64,000 nucleotides of DNA, taken from assembly GCF_002726155.1 (NCBI RefSeq), contig NZ_PBSH01000007.1, forward strand, positions 1 through 64,000, given 5' to 3'. Within the stretch, counting starts at the first letter, position 1, and every line of letters starts with the position of its first letter. The position numbers and the translations under genes are program-made. The notes below the pieces were generated by a model. That model did not search any database and was not told the DNA's origin. It saw only the letters and a list, made by a program, of their open reading frames with translations. Source of the DNA: Alcanivorax sp. (GTDB lineage Bacteria; Pseudomonadota; Gammaproteobacteria; Pseudomonadales; Alcanivoracaceae). This document shows positions 7,436-16,363 of the stretch, piece after piece.

Positions 7436-8606
7436 CCGAACCCATCACCTTGCGCAACACCTCACAAGTCTTATCAATCTCGGCCGCGGTCAACGTCGGG
7501 TGAACCAAAAACATCAACGAACTCTCACCCAACGCCCTGGCAACGGGCAACCGCTCTTGCGGCCCCAGCCCAAGGTCCGTAAATGCCTTTTCTAAATACA
7601 CCTCGGAACAAGACCCTGAAAAACACGGAACCCCTTCCGTGACCATCGCATTCATAATCCGGTCACGCACATCTACAACGGGCTCAGTAACAACAGCCTC
7701 ATCCACGAACACATAACACTTGTATCCCGCATGGCCAATACCTTCAGGTACCACCGGCACGCGCAACCCCGGCAATGATGTCGCTGTTTCCCAAATTGCC
7801 CTGCAATTGGCCTGACGCGCGGCGGCCCATTCGGGCATGCGCTGTAGCTGAATACGGCCAATCGCGGACTGCATTTCCGTCAGCCGCCAGTTAGTGCCCA
7901 CCGACTCATGCAGCCAACGGAAGCCTGGCGGATGCTGACGCTCATACACCGCCTCCCAACTTTTACCATGGTCTTTGAAGCTCCACATGCTGGACCACAA
8001 ATCACGGTCATTCACCGTAACCATGCCACCTTCACCACCGGTGGACATAATCTTGTCCTGACAAAACGACCAACAACCCACATGTCCCAGGGCTCCCACT
8101 GGCTTGCCTTTATAGGTGGCACCGTGAGCCTGAGCGCAGTCCTCAATCACGAACAGCCCCAGTTTCTCAGCCAATGCCATCATGCCGTCCATGTCACAGG
8201 GCCATCCCGCCAGGTGCACGCACACGATTGCCCGGGTTTTCGACGTCACCACAGCGGCAACCGTCTCGGGGGTAATGTTCTGGGTTTCCGGATCCACATC
8301 CGCAAACACCGGGGTCGCACCTGCGTTAATGACCGCCGTTGCCGACGCCAAAAAGGTACGCGGCGTCACAACCACCTCATCACCGGCACCAATACCCAAG
8401 CCTTTAAGAGCAAGATCCAGCGCCAAGGTGCCATTCCCCACGGCAATGGCGTAGTCAGAGCTCGCGAACGTCGCAAATTCCTTCTCGAATTCCCGGCCTT
8501 CCTGTCCGGTCCAGTAATTGACCTTATTGGAAAGCAACACGCGAGACACTGCATCGGCTTCCTGTTTAGTAAAGGAAGGCCAAGGAGAAAAAGGGCCGTT
8601 AAGCAT
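7410..8606 (-). CDS. DegT/DnrJ/EryC1/StrS sugar aminotransferase (PglE-like)
   Basis: A PLP-dependent aminotransferase of 398 aa that would aminate the 4-keto sugar made by the dehydratase, using glutamate. The PLP lysine is Lys185 in FCQDKIMSTGGEGG and the PLP-ring aspartate is Asp156 in VIEDCAQAHG. The N-terminal GNGTLALDLAL holds the PLP phosphate. It is the second step of a bacillosamine-type route, with an acetyltransferase gene 18 bp upstream. The C-terminus is odd: the last residues DVGLRPSA and the stop are encoded by an intergenic repeat, so the native end was probably replaced. The fold's core is complete, so the enzyme is likely active. Confidence 0.9.
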   Translation of the reverse strand: MLNGPFSPWPSFTKQEADAVSRVLLSNKVNYWTGQEGREFEKEFATFASSDYAIAVGNGTLALDLALKGLGIGAGDEVVVTPRTFLASATAVINAGATPVFADVDPETQNITPETVAAVVTSKTRAIVCVHLAGWPCDMDGMMALAEKLGLFVIEDCAQAHGATYKGKPVGALGHVGCWSFCQDKIMSTGGEGGMVTVNDRDLWSSMWSFKDHGKSWEAVYERQHPPGFRWLHESVGTNWRLTEMQSAIGRIQLQRMPEWAAARQANCRAIWETATSLPGLRVPVVPEGIGHAGYKCYVFVDEAVVTEPVVDVRDRIMNAMVTEGVPCFSGSCSEVYLEKAFTDLGLGPQERLPVARALGESSLMFLVHPTLTAAEIDKTCEVLRKVMGSDVGLRPSA

Positions 8607-8624
8607 GAGTAACCTCGAAAAACA

Positions 8625-9242
8625 TTAAAGAGGACGGGCAGGCGTACCCACAACCGTCAAATTGTCGCTGATATCGGTGATCACAGTCGCACCCGCTCCA
8701 ACAATGACATCGTCACCGATGCAAATGCCTTGCTTTATCTGGCTGCCAATACCCAACCAGCTGTGAGCACCAACCTTAACCGTTCCGGCAAGCGACGCTG
8801 CAGGACAGATATGAGAGTAGGCACCGATATGGCAATCGTGATCCACACTCGCGCGGGTATTCACGATCGCGCCAAGGGAAATGCAGCTATCCACGTTCAC
8901 CACGGCGCCAGCCGCGATTAACACTCCAGGAGCAAGCGTAGCGTAGTCACTAACCACAGCAGAAGGATCTACAAGGGAAACCAGCGGCAAGCCGTTATCC
9001 TGCAGCCACTCACACCATTGCTGGCGCATTCGGCTATTCCCAATAGCAACAAAATAGCCGTCACACTCATAAGTTGCCGTATCTTCAGGGGCAGCAACAA
9101 GAGGCCAGTAAGCATGGTCGCTGTCATCCGAAGTAAAACGGGCATCAAAGAAAATCACTTGGGTCCAACCAGAGCGCTCCGCAACATCCGCCACGACCTT
9201 ACCGTGCCCCCCCGCGCCGATCACTCCCAACCGTTTATTCAC
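8625..9242 (-). CDS. Sugar O/N-acetyltransferase, PglD/NeuD family
   Basis: A 205-aa acyltransferase expected to acetylate the 4-amino sugar with acetyl-CoA. The N-terminal nucleotide-sugar-binding fold carries GAGGHGKVV (10-17). It is followed by a left-handed beta-helix of hexapeptide repeats (about 95-195) with the HDCHIG motif, where His135 is the likely catalytic base. The last repeat GAGATVITDIS and the short tail VVGTPARPL are typical. The start overlaps the preceding gene's stop by 4 nt (ATGA), so translation is coupled to the GT-PGT fusion. Confidence 0.9.
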   Translation of the reverse strand: MNKRLGVIGAGGHGKVVADVAERSGWTQVIFFDARFTSDDSDHAYWPLVAAPEDTATYECDGYFVAIGNSRMRQQWCEWLQDNGLPLVSLVDPSAVVSDYATLAPGVLIAAGAVVNVDSCISLGAIVNTRASVDHDCHIGAYSHICPAASLAGTVKVGAHSWLGIGSQIKQGICIGDDVIVGAGATVITDISDNLTVVGTPARPL

Positions 9243-11065
9243 TTGTTGCCACCAGTGAACTTGGACATGGTTGCCTCGCCATCCTGGCTAATACCATCAC
9301 GCTTCACCACTTGCCAAATTGTCAGAAACAGGACTTTGATATCAAGCCATAGAGTGCGGTTTTCCACATACCACACATCCAGCTCAAATTTTTCTTCCCA
9401 GGATAAAGCATTGCGGCCATTAACCTGTGCCCAGCCAGTAATGCCCGGTCTGACATCATGGCGACGAGCCTGACATTCAGAATAAAGAGGAAGATATTCC
9501 ATCAACAAAGGGCGAGGCCCAACCAAACTCATATCGCCCTTTAAAACATTCCACAGTTCAGGCAACTCATCCAGACTAGTGGAGCGTAGGAACTGGCCAA
9601 ACGAAGTCAAACGTTCAGCGTCAGGCAAGAGCTCTCCCTCCCCATCTCGAGCATCCGTCATGGTGCGAAACTTGATCATCTCGAACGGCTGACCAGCCTT
9701 TCCCGGACGCTTCTGCCGAAAACAAACAGGAACGCCATGTATTCGACGGACCAGGAAAGCAAGCAACAGGATCACAGGAGCCAGCAAAATCAAGCCGCAT
9801 GCAGCACCAAGAATATCCATAGCACGTTTCATTGGTGCAACAACAGGCAAAGAGGCGGTTTCAACCAAGACTTCTACAAACTTACGACCAAGATTATCGC
9901 GATCAAAATCACGATGTGCCAACTCGCTTGCCGCCGCCCCCATCCCTTTCAAAGCCGCACGATCCGACGCAGCAGCCTCAAGTGCATCAGCAAACTGCTC
10001 AGGCGAATCAGGCTCCACAGCAAAGCCACACCCGTTTTCTTTGATCATACCGGCCAACCAACCGGGGTAGTTATTCAACACAGGCAAACCGGCGGATATA
10101 TAGTCAAAAAACTTATTTGGCGAAGTACCAAAGTAAAAGGCAGGCACATTGGCGAGCGACTGTATCCCCAGATCAGCAGCCTTCATCAGCCCCGCAAGAC
10201 GTTGTTTATTGACCGGGTCATGAAAAACCACATTATCCAGCCCCTGCTCTCTTGCGCGGGCCTGTAGCTGAGGCTTGAACTTACCATCACCAACCAGCGC
10301 AATTTTGATATCGTTGCGGCCACACTCCTTGAGCAGATTCGCAGCATCGAGCACCGAATCCAGGCCGTTTGCCATCCCATGGGTTCCTGTAAAAATCGCC
10401 AAGAGATCACCCTTTTCGACACCTTCTGGGCGCCAAGTCTCCACTTCTTGCTCAAAGATCGAAAAGTCACAACCGTTCGGCACCAAAGCGATCCGGTCAC
10501 TGGGAACACCACAGCGTTCAATGCCTTGAACAATACCTGGCGAAAGTCCAACCACTCGGTGAGCAGAGCGATAGCTCACCCACTCCAGTACCCCCATCGC
10601 CCACAACACCACGGGATTAGTAATCACTCCCATCTCACGAGGCAACTCCGGCCACAAATCCCGGACTTCGAACACAAACGGCTTTCCACGCAACCAACGG
10701 GAAAAAATACCGGGAATCCCCGCCGTTAATGGGGTCGTTGTGGCAAAAAGCACATCATATTGGTGAGTCAGTGCCACCCCAACACTACGTAGCGCAAATA
10801 AAAGAAACAGCAAACTTCGTTTGATAAAACCATCCGCATTGGAATAAGCAAGATCAAACTCAATCACCTCAATGCCATCAACCTTACCCTCACGGCGACC
10901 ACGGCTAAAATCACCTGCCAAGCCAGTATTACCACCGCCATAAGAGCCACACACCATAGTGACTTCATGACCTTGGGAAACCAGGCGTCGCGCCATTTCA
11001 TAAGAGCGAATGCCCGTTGCCCCCTTGGGCGTAGAAAAATGCTGATGAAAATACAAAACGCGCAT
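9239..11065 (-). CDS. Fusion: GT4 glycosyltransferase + initiating phosphoglycosyltransferase
   Basis: Residues 1-400 form a WbuB/WcaI-like GT4 glycosyltransferase (N-terminal YFHQHFSTPKGATGIRSYEM, acceptor DLWPELPREMG, donor SPNKFFDYISAGLPVL). Residues about 411-608 form a complete PglC/WcaJ-type monotopic phosphoglycosyltransferase. That part has a re-entrant hydrophobic helix (MKRAMDILGAACGLILLAP), the Asp499-Glu500 dyad in STSLDELPELWN, and the signatures FRTMTDARD and GPRPL. One polypeptide would thus put the first sugar-phosphate on undecaprenyl phosphate and add the second sugar. These enzymes are usually separate. It overlaps the acetyltransferase start by 4 nt and follows the lyase gene by 1 nt. 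There is no frameshift at the join. Confidence 0.93.
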   Translation of the reverse strand: MRVLYFHQHFSTPKGATGIRSYEMARRLVSQGHEVTMVCGSYGGGNTGLAGDFSRGRREGKVDGIEVIEFDLAYSNADGFIKRSLLFLLFALRSVGVALTHQYDVLFATTTPLTAGIPGIFSRWLRGKPFVFEVRDLWPELPREMGVITNPVVLWAMGVLEWVSYRSAHRVVGLSPGIVQGIERCGVPSDRIALVPNGCDFSIFEQEVETWRPEGVEKGDLLAIFTGTHGMANGLDSVLDAANLLKECGRNDIKIALVGDGKFKPQLQARAREQGLDNVVFHDPVNKQRLAGLMKAADLGIQSLANVPAFYFGTSPNKFFDYISAGLPVLNNYPGWLAGMIKENGCGFAVEPDSPEQFADALEAAASDRAALKGMGAAASELAHRDFDRDNLGRKFVEVLVETASLPVVAPMKRAMDILGAACGLILLAPVILLLAFLVRRIHGVPVCFRQKRPGKAGQPFEMIKFRTMTDARDGEGELLPDAERLTSFGQFLRSTSLDELPELWNVLKGDMSLVGPRPLLMEYLPLYSECQARRHDVRPGITGWAQVNGRNALSWEEKFELDVWYVENRTLWLDIKVLFLTIWQVVKRDGISQDGEATMSKFTGGNK

Positions 11066-11066
11066 A

Positions 11067-12914
11067 TCAGTATCTCAATTCCGTTGTCAGCCTTCCGGCC
11101 TCTTCTACTTCAATTTCCAACACAGGCAACGGTGTTTTCCGCGAGTAATAACGGGACTCCCAGCCCTCTACCAATTCGCAGCGTTTGAGTGACTGCGTAC
11201 CAGTTACACGCAATCTCACACCACTGCCGACAAGCCAGTCGCCATCCCAACACCACTCACCGGGTACAAGGCGCCAACGCAACACCGCAGACTTTTTAAA
11301 ACCGCCTACCTCGTCTGTAACGCTAAATCCATTTTCAGTTAAAACGATTGCACGGTGGTGACTAGCGCCTTTCCAGTCGCAATAACCTGCAGAAACTGTC
11401 CGCTTTGTCTCTGCCACAGCAAGCCGCTTAACATTATACGCCTTGGGCCAAGCACCAAATAAAAAACGGCTAAGGCGAGGCATCGCATCGCGACCATCAA
11501 ACTGAACGGTGTTGTGTGCTGCGGAGCTGGGGAAATAGCTTTGCCAAGGCTCTTCACAGTTATAGCTGTATGAACCGGCATCCCGTAATAGATTCGCCTC
11601 TCCCAACCAGAAATCGACATGCAACAAGTCAGACTGACCAGGCCGAAAGCGAAAACGGGGGTAACGGAAAAGCAGCATAGCGGCGCCACCACGAAGAACA
11701 GCAAAGCCGCCATTATCATATTGACGAGAACACGAATAATTACGGGTGATGCCAGGAGGAGAAACCTTCAACCACTGTAACGGTTGATTCCAGCTTCCAT
11801 CCTCCTCAAAAGCGCGGACACCTGAGAACAATACAGAAGCAAGCTGTACCGATGGCCGCACATCACGGTAATCCGAATCGGCCAAAGGCAACAACCTAGC
11901 TCCATCATTTGCGCCCAAATTCGGTGTATCAGTGCCGTCTGGTGAAACCATATTTCCTAGCCAAGCAGTCGCGCCCTGCAAACGGGTGATTAGAACTTGA
12001 CTGAAAGGTGGCAACCCAAGCTGCCTGCGCCAAAGCTCAGCCATCGCATAGGTATCAAGCATTACCCTATGATAATTCAAAGAGTATTGACTAAAGCTTC
12101 CATCGGGCTCTATCAATCTACGTGCACGATTTTCCAACCATTTACGTCCTTGCTCCATCCAACGCTTCGCATCACGCGCTAACTGCTGATCATTGGCTTC
12201 CTGCGCCAACCAACTCCCGCCTATAAAAAGAGCGGCGGCTTCTGACGTACCATGATTGTTATCCTGGGCAATCGCATACTGAATGGTCGGCGCGATACGC
12301 CGCAGATGAATACGGATTAAATCCAACAGCCCCTGAGACGGCCCCGTCACCTGATCCACAATTTGGGCAGCCATGGCAAGGTGCATTACACGAATTGAAG
12401 CTTCTTGGCCGCATTTCCAGTTAGCCCCCATATATGGAGGATTCTTGTCAATCCAGTCAGCTAACCAGCTGTTCAGGCGAGCGATGGCCCCCTTATCACC
12501 TGTTGATATCTGCTTGACGAAAGCCAGAACCCAATCAAAACGGGATGCTTCCCATACTCCTTTTATATCTCCCAGCCCTTCTATAAAGTCAGGCAATACC
12601 CACCAAGGTTCATTTCCTGTCTCAACACCGGTCAGTACACTTTGATGCCAAAGAGGGAATCCACGCTCAAAAGCGAACTGTGCTTTAAGGCCAAATGCCA
12701 TTGGTTCATAGCCCACAACCCCATTGAGGCCACGAGAACAATCAGTCAAAGGCGCCTTGCAAGCAGAGTAGAAGGGACCGACCGGAGGTAACTCAACTAG
12801 TTTTTTTACCGGATTCCAGCCAAACTTAACTCCCAGCCGATACCATAAAGCGCGGCCGATGCTTACCACACCCAGCTGCCAAGCCGTAATAGCTTTTACT
12901 ACTAAAGGACTCAT
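11067..12914 (-). CDS. Heparinase II/III-family polysaccharide lyase-like protein
   Basis: A 615-aa protein with an N-terminal alpha/alpha toroid (about 50-330) and a C-terminal beta-sandwich heparinase II/III domain (about 380-600). Visible motifs are NHGTSEAAALFIGG, the SQYSLNYHRVMLDTYA segment with the likely catalytic Tyr/His, and LLHVDFWLGEANLLRDAGSYSY. No signal peptide is evident, so it appears cytoplasmic or non-classically exported. It overlaps the bi-domain oxidoreductase stop by 4 nt. The family cleaves uronic-acid polymers by beta-elimination. The product of this locus probably contains ManNAcA, a possible target. Whether it trims the polymer or has another role is unknown. Confidence 0.85.
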   Translation of the reverse strand: MSPLVVKAITAWQLGVVSIGRALWYRLGVKFGWNPVKKLVELPPVGPFYSACKAPLTDCSRGLNGVVGYEPMAFGLKAQFAFERGFPLWHQSVLTGVETGNEPWWVLPDFIEGLGDIKGVWEASRFDWVLAFVKQISTGDKGAIARLNSWLADWIDKNPPYMGANWKCGQEASIRVMHLAMAAQIVDQVTGPSQGLLDLIRIHLRRIAPTIQYAIAQDNNHGTSEAAALFIGGSWLAQEANDQQLARDAKRWMEQGRKWLENRARRLIEPDGSFSQYSLNYHRVMLDTYAMAELWRRQLGLPPFSQVLITRLQGATAWLGNMVSPDGTDTPNLGANDGARLLPLADSDYRDVRPSVQLASVLFSGVRAFEEDGSWNQPLQWLKVSPPGITRNYSCSRQYDNGGFAVLRGGAAMLLFRYPRFRFRPGQSDLLHVDFWLGEANLLRDAGSYSYNCEEPWQSYFPSSAAHNTVQFDGRDAMPRLSRFLFGAWPKAYNVKRLAVAETKRTVSAGYCDWKGASHHRAIVLTENGFSVTDEVGGFKKSAVLRWRLVPGEWCWDGDWLVGSGVRLRVTGTQSLKRCELVEGWESRYYSRKTPLPVLEIEVEEAGRLTTELRY

Positions 12915-15043
12915 TGGCTACGCAGCTGCTCAACCGCATCAAGAGTCACAGAAGCAATTTCAAACAGCTCGCCGGCCGGGATCGGTGAAGAGCCACCCGT
13001 TTCGATTGCAGACAGGAACGCAGCGGCGCAGGCCGACTGACCTTTATCTTGTCGCCAAAGATTCATTTTCTTGAACCCCGACCAACCATAACCCCGTAAC
13101 TTCCGGAAATTGTCCAGCTGGAGCACCCGGCCAGCGGCGAATACCTCGACCCGCTCTTTCGGGAAGCTCGCGGGACCATTGGCCAAGTAATGAACCGTAC
13201 CGAAAGAACCGTCAGCAAAACCCAAGGTGATCGCTGCTTTGTCCTCAGTGACCGGTACGCCCCGCGCCTCACCCATTCTACGAGCCTGCACAGACACTAC
13301 TTCAGCCCCTGCAAGAAAGCGCATTAGATCAATAAAGTGGCAGGCCTCACCGATGATACGACCACCGCCAACCTCATTGTTCTGGGTCCAATGGTCCGCC
13401 GGTATTGCCCCGGCATTCATGGTCATAATGAAAGACTTGGGTTCCGAAACTTGATCCAATAATGCCTTCATCTTCTGTACTTGAGGGGAAAAACGACGAT
13501 TAAAGCCCACCATCAGCAAGGGGGCATGAGCGCCTTTTTCCTGATACGCGGCCTTCACATCGGCTAAGTCCTCACGGGTCACGGCCAACGGCTTTTCAAC
13601 AAACACATGCTTGCCTGCAGACAGGGCAGATGCCACAAAACGGGCATGTGAGTTATGCCGGGTAACAATAGCAACGGTATTGATCGCAGGATTCTCGATC
13701 ATCGCTTGGGTGTCGGTTGTGGCTTCAGCAAAACCAGCCTTGTCACCGTGCACCACACCATTGATACCGCCGGAGGTGGCAATCGTATGTAGCTGCGCAC
13801 CTGCTTCCTTGAAAGCAGGAATCAGCATCCGTGATGCATAGTTACCCGCGCCAACAAAGCCCACAACAGGTTTGGCAGGGTCGGCGGATACTGGCGCAGA
13901 CAAGGCTACAGAACGAATATGCCGAGCTTCCGGCTCACTGGAATAGGCCAGAATAATACCCAGCGCAGACTTGTCTGTAGTCAGTAAATCGTATGCCTTT
14001 TCCGCCTGCTCAAAGTCAATACGGTGGGTAATTAGCGGAGCTACATCCAGCTGACCGCTTGCCATCATATCCAGCACCGCCTCAAAATTACGCTGCTGAG
14101 TCCAACGCACAAACCCTAGCGGATAATCCTGCCCCTGCTCTTCATAGCACGGATCATAACGACCAGGTCCATAAGAACAAGACACCTGAAAGGACAGCTC
14201 CTTCTCATAAAAATCTGCGCGATTAAGCTCCAGGCCAGTTACGCCCACCAAAACGATCCGACCACGCTTGCGACTCATCCGAGCAGCCTGGATAACAGGA
14301 TCACTGGCTTTCGTTGAAGCGGTAATGATAACGCCATCAACGCCATTACCACGACTAAACGCCATCCCGGCAGCAACCGGATCCTGCCCATTAGCGGGAT
14401 TACAAATTTCGGCACCAAGACGTTCAGCAATAGCCAGCTTGCTATCATCAAAATCAATCGCCAGAACCCGGCAACCCTGCGCACGCAGCAACTGCACCGT
14501 CAGCAAACCGATCAATCCTACCCCGGTGACCACAAAGGCCTCGCCCAGCGTAGGCTGGGCAAGGCGAATGCCCTGCAAGCCAATACTAGCCACAACCGTA
14601 AAGGAAGCCGCCTCATCGCTAACCTCATCAGGAATCCGCGCGCAAAGATTCTTGCTGACCCGCACCACATCGGCATGAGGGCCATTGGAAACCACACGAT
14701 CTCCTTTTTTAAAACCCTCTACGCCTTGCCCAATGCCCGAAATCACACCCACATTGCAGTAACCGAGTGGCAATGGTTGCCCAAGTTTAGATTGAACTGC
14801 ATCAATCGTGGTCATCAGCCCATCGGTCTGAATTTTCTCCAGTACCATTTTGACTTTTTCTGGTTGTTGGCGCGCCTTATCCAAATAAGATGCACGGCCA
14901 AAATCCACCAACATACGCTCAGTACCAGCGGAGATCAGTGAAGTCGTTGTCGAAACAACCAAATGCTGACGGCTGACTTGCGGGGCAGGCGCCTCGGTAA
15001 TGGTGGTGCCACCTTTGGCCATATCTTGCAAAATTTGTTTCAT
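12911..15043 (-). CDS. Bi-domain oxidoreductase: MDR alcohol dehydrogenase + Gfo/Idh/MocA
   Basis: A 710-aa fusion. Residues 1 to about 350 are a medium-chain dehydrogenase (GYCNVGVISGIG, nucleotide-binding VTGVGLIGLLTVQLLRAQG). Residues about 370-710 are a Gfo/Idh/MocA oxidoreductase (VGFVGAGNYASRMLIPAF, then VFVEKPLA with the conserved EKP). The fusion occurs in polysaccharide loci next to heparinase-like genes, as here, where the two overlap by 4 nt. It may oxidise or epimerise a sugar before or after cleavage, but its substrate is not known. The N-terminal half has few of the expected zinc-ligand cysteines, so it may lack catalytic zinc. Confidence 0.88.
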   Translation of the reverse strand: MKQILQDMAKGGTTITEAPAPQVSRQHLVVSTTTSLISAGTERMLVDFGRASYLDKARQQPEKVKMVLEKIQTDGLMTTIDAVQSKLGQPLPLGYCNVGVISGIGQGVEGFKKGDRVVSNGPHADVVRVSKNLCARIPDEVSDEAASFTVVASIGLQGIRLAQPTLGEAFVVTGVGLIGLLTVQLLRAQGCRVLAIDFDDSKLAIAERLGAEICNPANGQDPVAAGMAFSRGNGVDGVIITASTKASDPVIQAARMSRKRGRIVLVGVTGLELNRADFYEKELSFQVSCSYGPGRYDPCYEEQGQDYPLGFVRWTQQRNFEAVLDMMASGQLDVAPLITHRIDFEQAEKAYDLLTTDKSALGIILAYSSEPEARHIRSVALSAPVSADPAKPVVGFVGAGNYASRMLIPAFKEAGAQLHTIATSGGINGVVHGDKAGFAEATTDTQAMIENPAINTVAIVTRHNSHARFVASALSAGKHVFVEKPLAVTREDLADVKAAYQEKGAHAPLLMVGFNRRFSPQVQKMKALLDQVSEPKSFIMTMNAGAIPADHWTQNNEVGGGRIIGEACHFIDLMRFLAGAEVVSVQARRMGEARGVPVTEDKAAITLGFADGSFGTVHYLANGPASFPKERVEVFAAGRVLQLDNFRKLRGYGWSGFKKMNLWRQDKGQSACAAAFLSAIETGGSSPIPAGELFEIASVTLDAVEQLRSQ

Positions 15044-15137
15044 GAAAATAAACGCCTTGATCTTTGGTTGACTTACACGTGACTTAACAAAAAAGCCCTA
15101 CTGTAAAAAGGAGCCACCTTGCCCCCAAAAAAAGCAG

Positions 15138-16238
15138 CTAGATATTATAAACCGTTGAATACATAAATGGAGCCATTATAACAAGAATAAGAAGAGCTCC
15201 AGACACTGCAAGTCTCCCCCCAATCAAACGAAGAGACAAAGGCACTAGAACTGCCATTGAGAAATAATCAGAAAATCGCCCCAAACGACCTGAAAGATGG
15301 CTTGCATTGAAAAACACCAAATTCACCATCGCACCAAAAACAACCGCCATAGCAATCATGAACATCCAGCGTCTATTTACCACGTCATCATTATAAAAAA
15401 CCAACTCTTTACTTTTAGCCCTGCGCCATACAAAGAAAAGCAATGCAGGGTAAACCAGCACAGACAACATCGCCGTAACCCTATAACCCTCTCTAACATT
15501 CTCCAACTGACTTAGTTTCCCAACCGCCACATCAGAATTGGGCACAACAGAAAAGAAAGAGGCAAGAAAACCCACTAAATAATTAGCCCCCAAAAGGAAA
15601 ATCGCCATACCTGTAACAACCAACACAGCAATATAGCTTTTCTTTATTTTTAGCCTCGGAGACACCTCAAAAATTAAATAGGAAAAAATAATAAAAAAAC
15701 CAATCAATATATACTGCGAATGAAACATCATAGAAAACACAATTACAGGCAAGGCCACCCAAAAACGCCCTTTAACCAATAAAAAAAAACCAAACATCAA
15801 CATAAAAAAAGACAGCGAAGATCTAGGTGAGAAATAAAAAAGGGTAGGAGCAATAACTGGCAGAAAAGCAACCCATGCAAGATCCAGCTTTAACAATCTA
15901 TTCTCCCTAAACGAGAGCACAGAAAAAAAGAAACAAATCAAAAAATTCAGGGCCAGGAAAAATTGAAATGGAGCTCCCGTTACAACAGAAAAAAACGACG
16001 AGTACCAAAGATACAAAGGCTCAGCAGTAATAATGGCCTGAGTATCAAACCAGGGGAAAGAAGCAAGCCCAAAGGCATTATCATACGCATCTTTATAGTA
16101 ATCATAATCCATGCCTGTACTTGGCAAAATCAACAAAAACCATGAAAGGCCAACTGCCACAACTAAAAGCAAGAGCCAGCTTCGAAGAAACATTGCCGAC
16201 ATAGTGACGAGCAGACAAAAATAATAGTATGCTTCCAT
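15138..16238 (-). CDS. wzy: EpsG/Wzy-type polysaccharide polymerase
   Basis: A 366-aa integral membrane protein with about 10-11 hydrophobic helices. A periplasmic loop has the MDYDYYKDAYDNAF motif typical of EpsG-like polymerases, and a second has SHLSGRLGRFSDYFSMAV. It would join flipped repeat units in the periplasm. Sequence similarity among Wzy proteins is low; the call rests on topology, loop pattern and its place between wzx and the initiating enzymes. The gene is AT-rich and full of A-runs on the plus strand, like its three upstream neighbours. The gene symbol is by role. Confidence 0.75.
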   Translation of the reverse strand: MEAYYYFCLLVTMSAMFLRSWLLLLVVAVGLSWFLLILPSTGMDYDYYKDAYDNAFGLASFPWFDTQAIITAEPLYLWYSSFFSVVTGAPFQFFLALNFLICFFFSVLSFRENRLLKLDLAWVAFLPVIAPTLFYFSPRSSLSFFMLMFGFFLLVKGRFWVALPVIVFSMMFHSQYILIGFFIIFSYLIFEVSPRLKIKKSYIAVLVVTGMAIFLLGANYLVGFLASFFSVVPNSDVAVGKLSQLENVREGYRVTAMLSVLVYPALLFFVWRRAKSKELVFYNDDVVNRRWMFMIAMAVVFGAMVNLVFFNASHLSGRLGRFSDYFSMAVLVPLSLRLIGGRLAVSGALLILVIMAPFMYSTVYNI

Positions 16239-16363
16239 TAATCCCTCTTAGCAGCGCGTCTAGCCCAGCACACAATTATTAATAGGAACGACGTCAAAAA
16301 GACAACAACCATGCAATATGAAAAACCGGGCGGCCAAAGCCCACCCTACCAACTCCTTCACCC

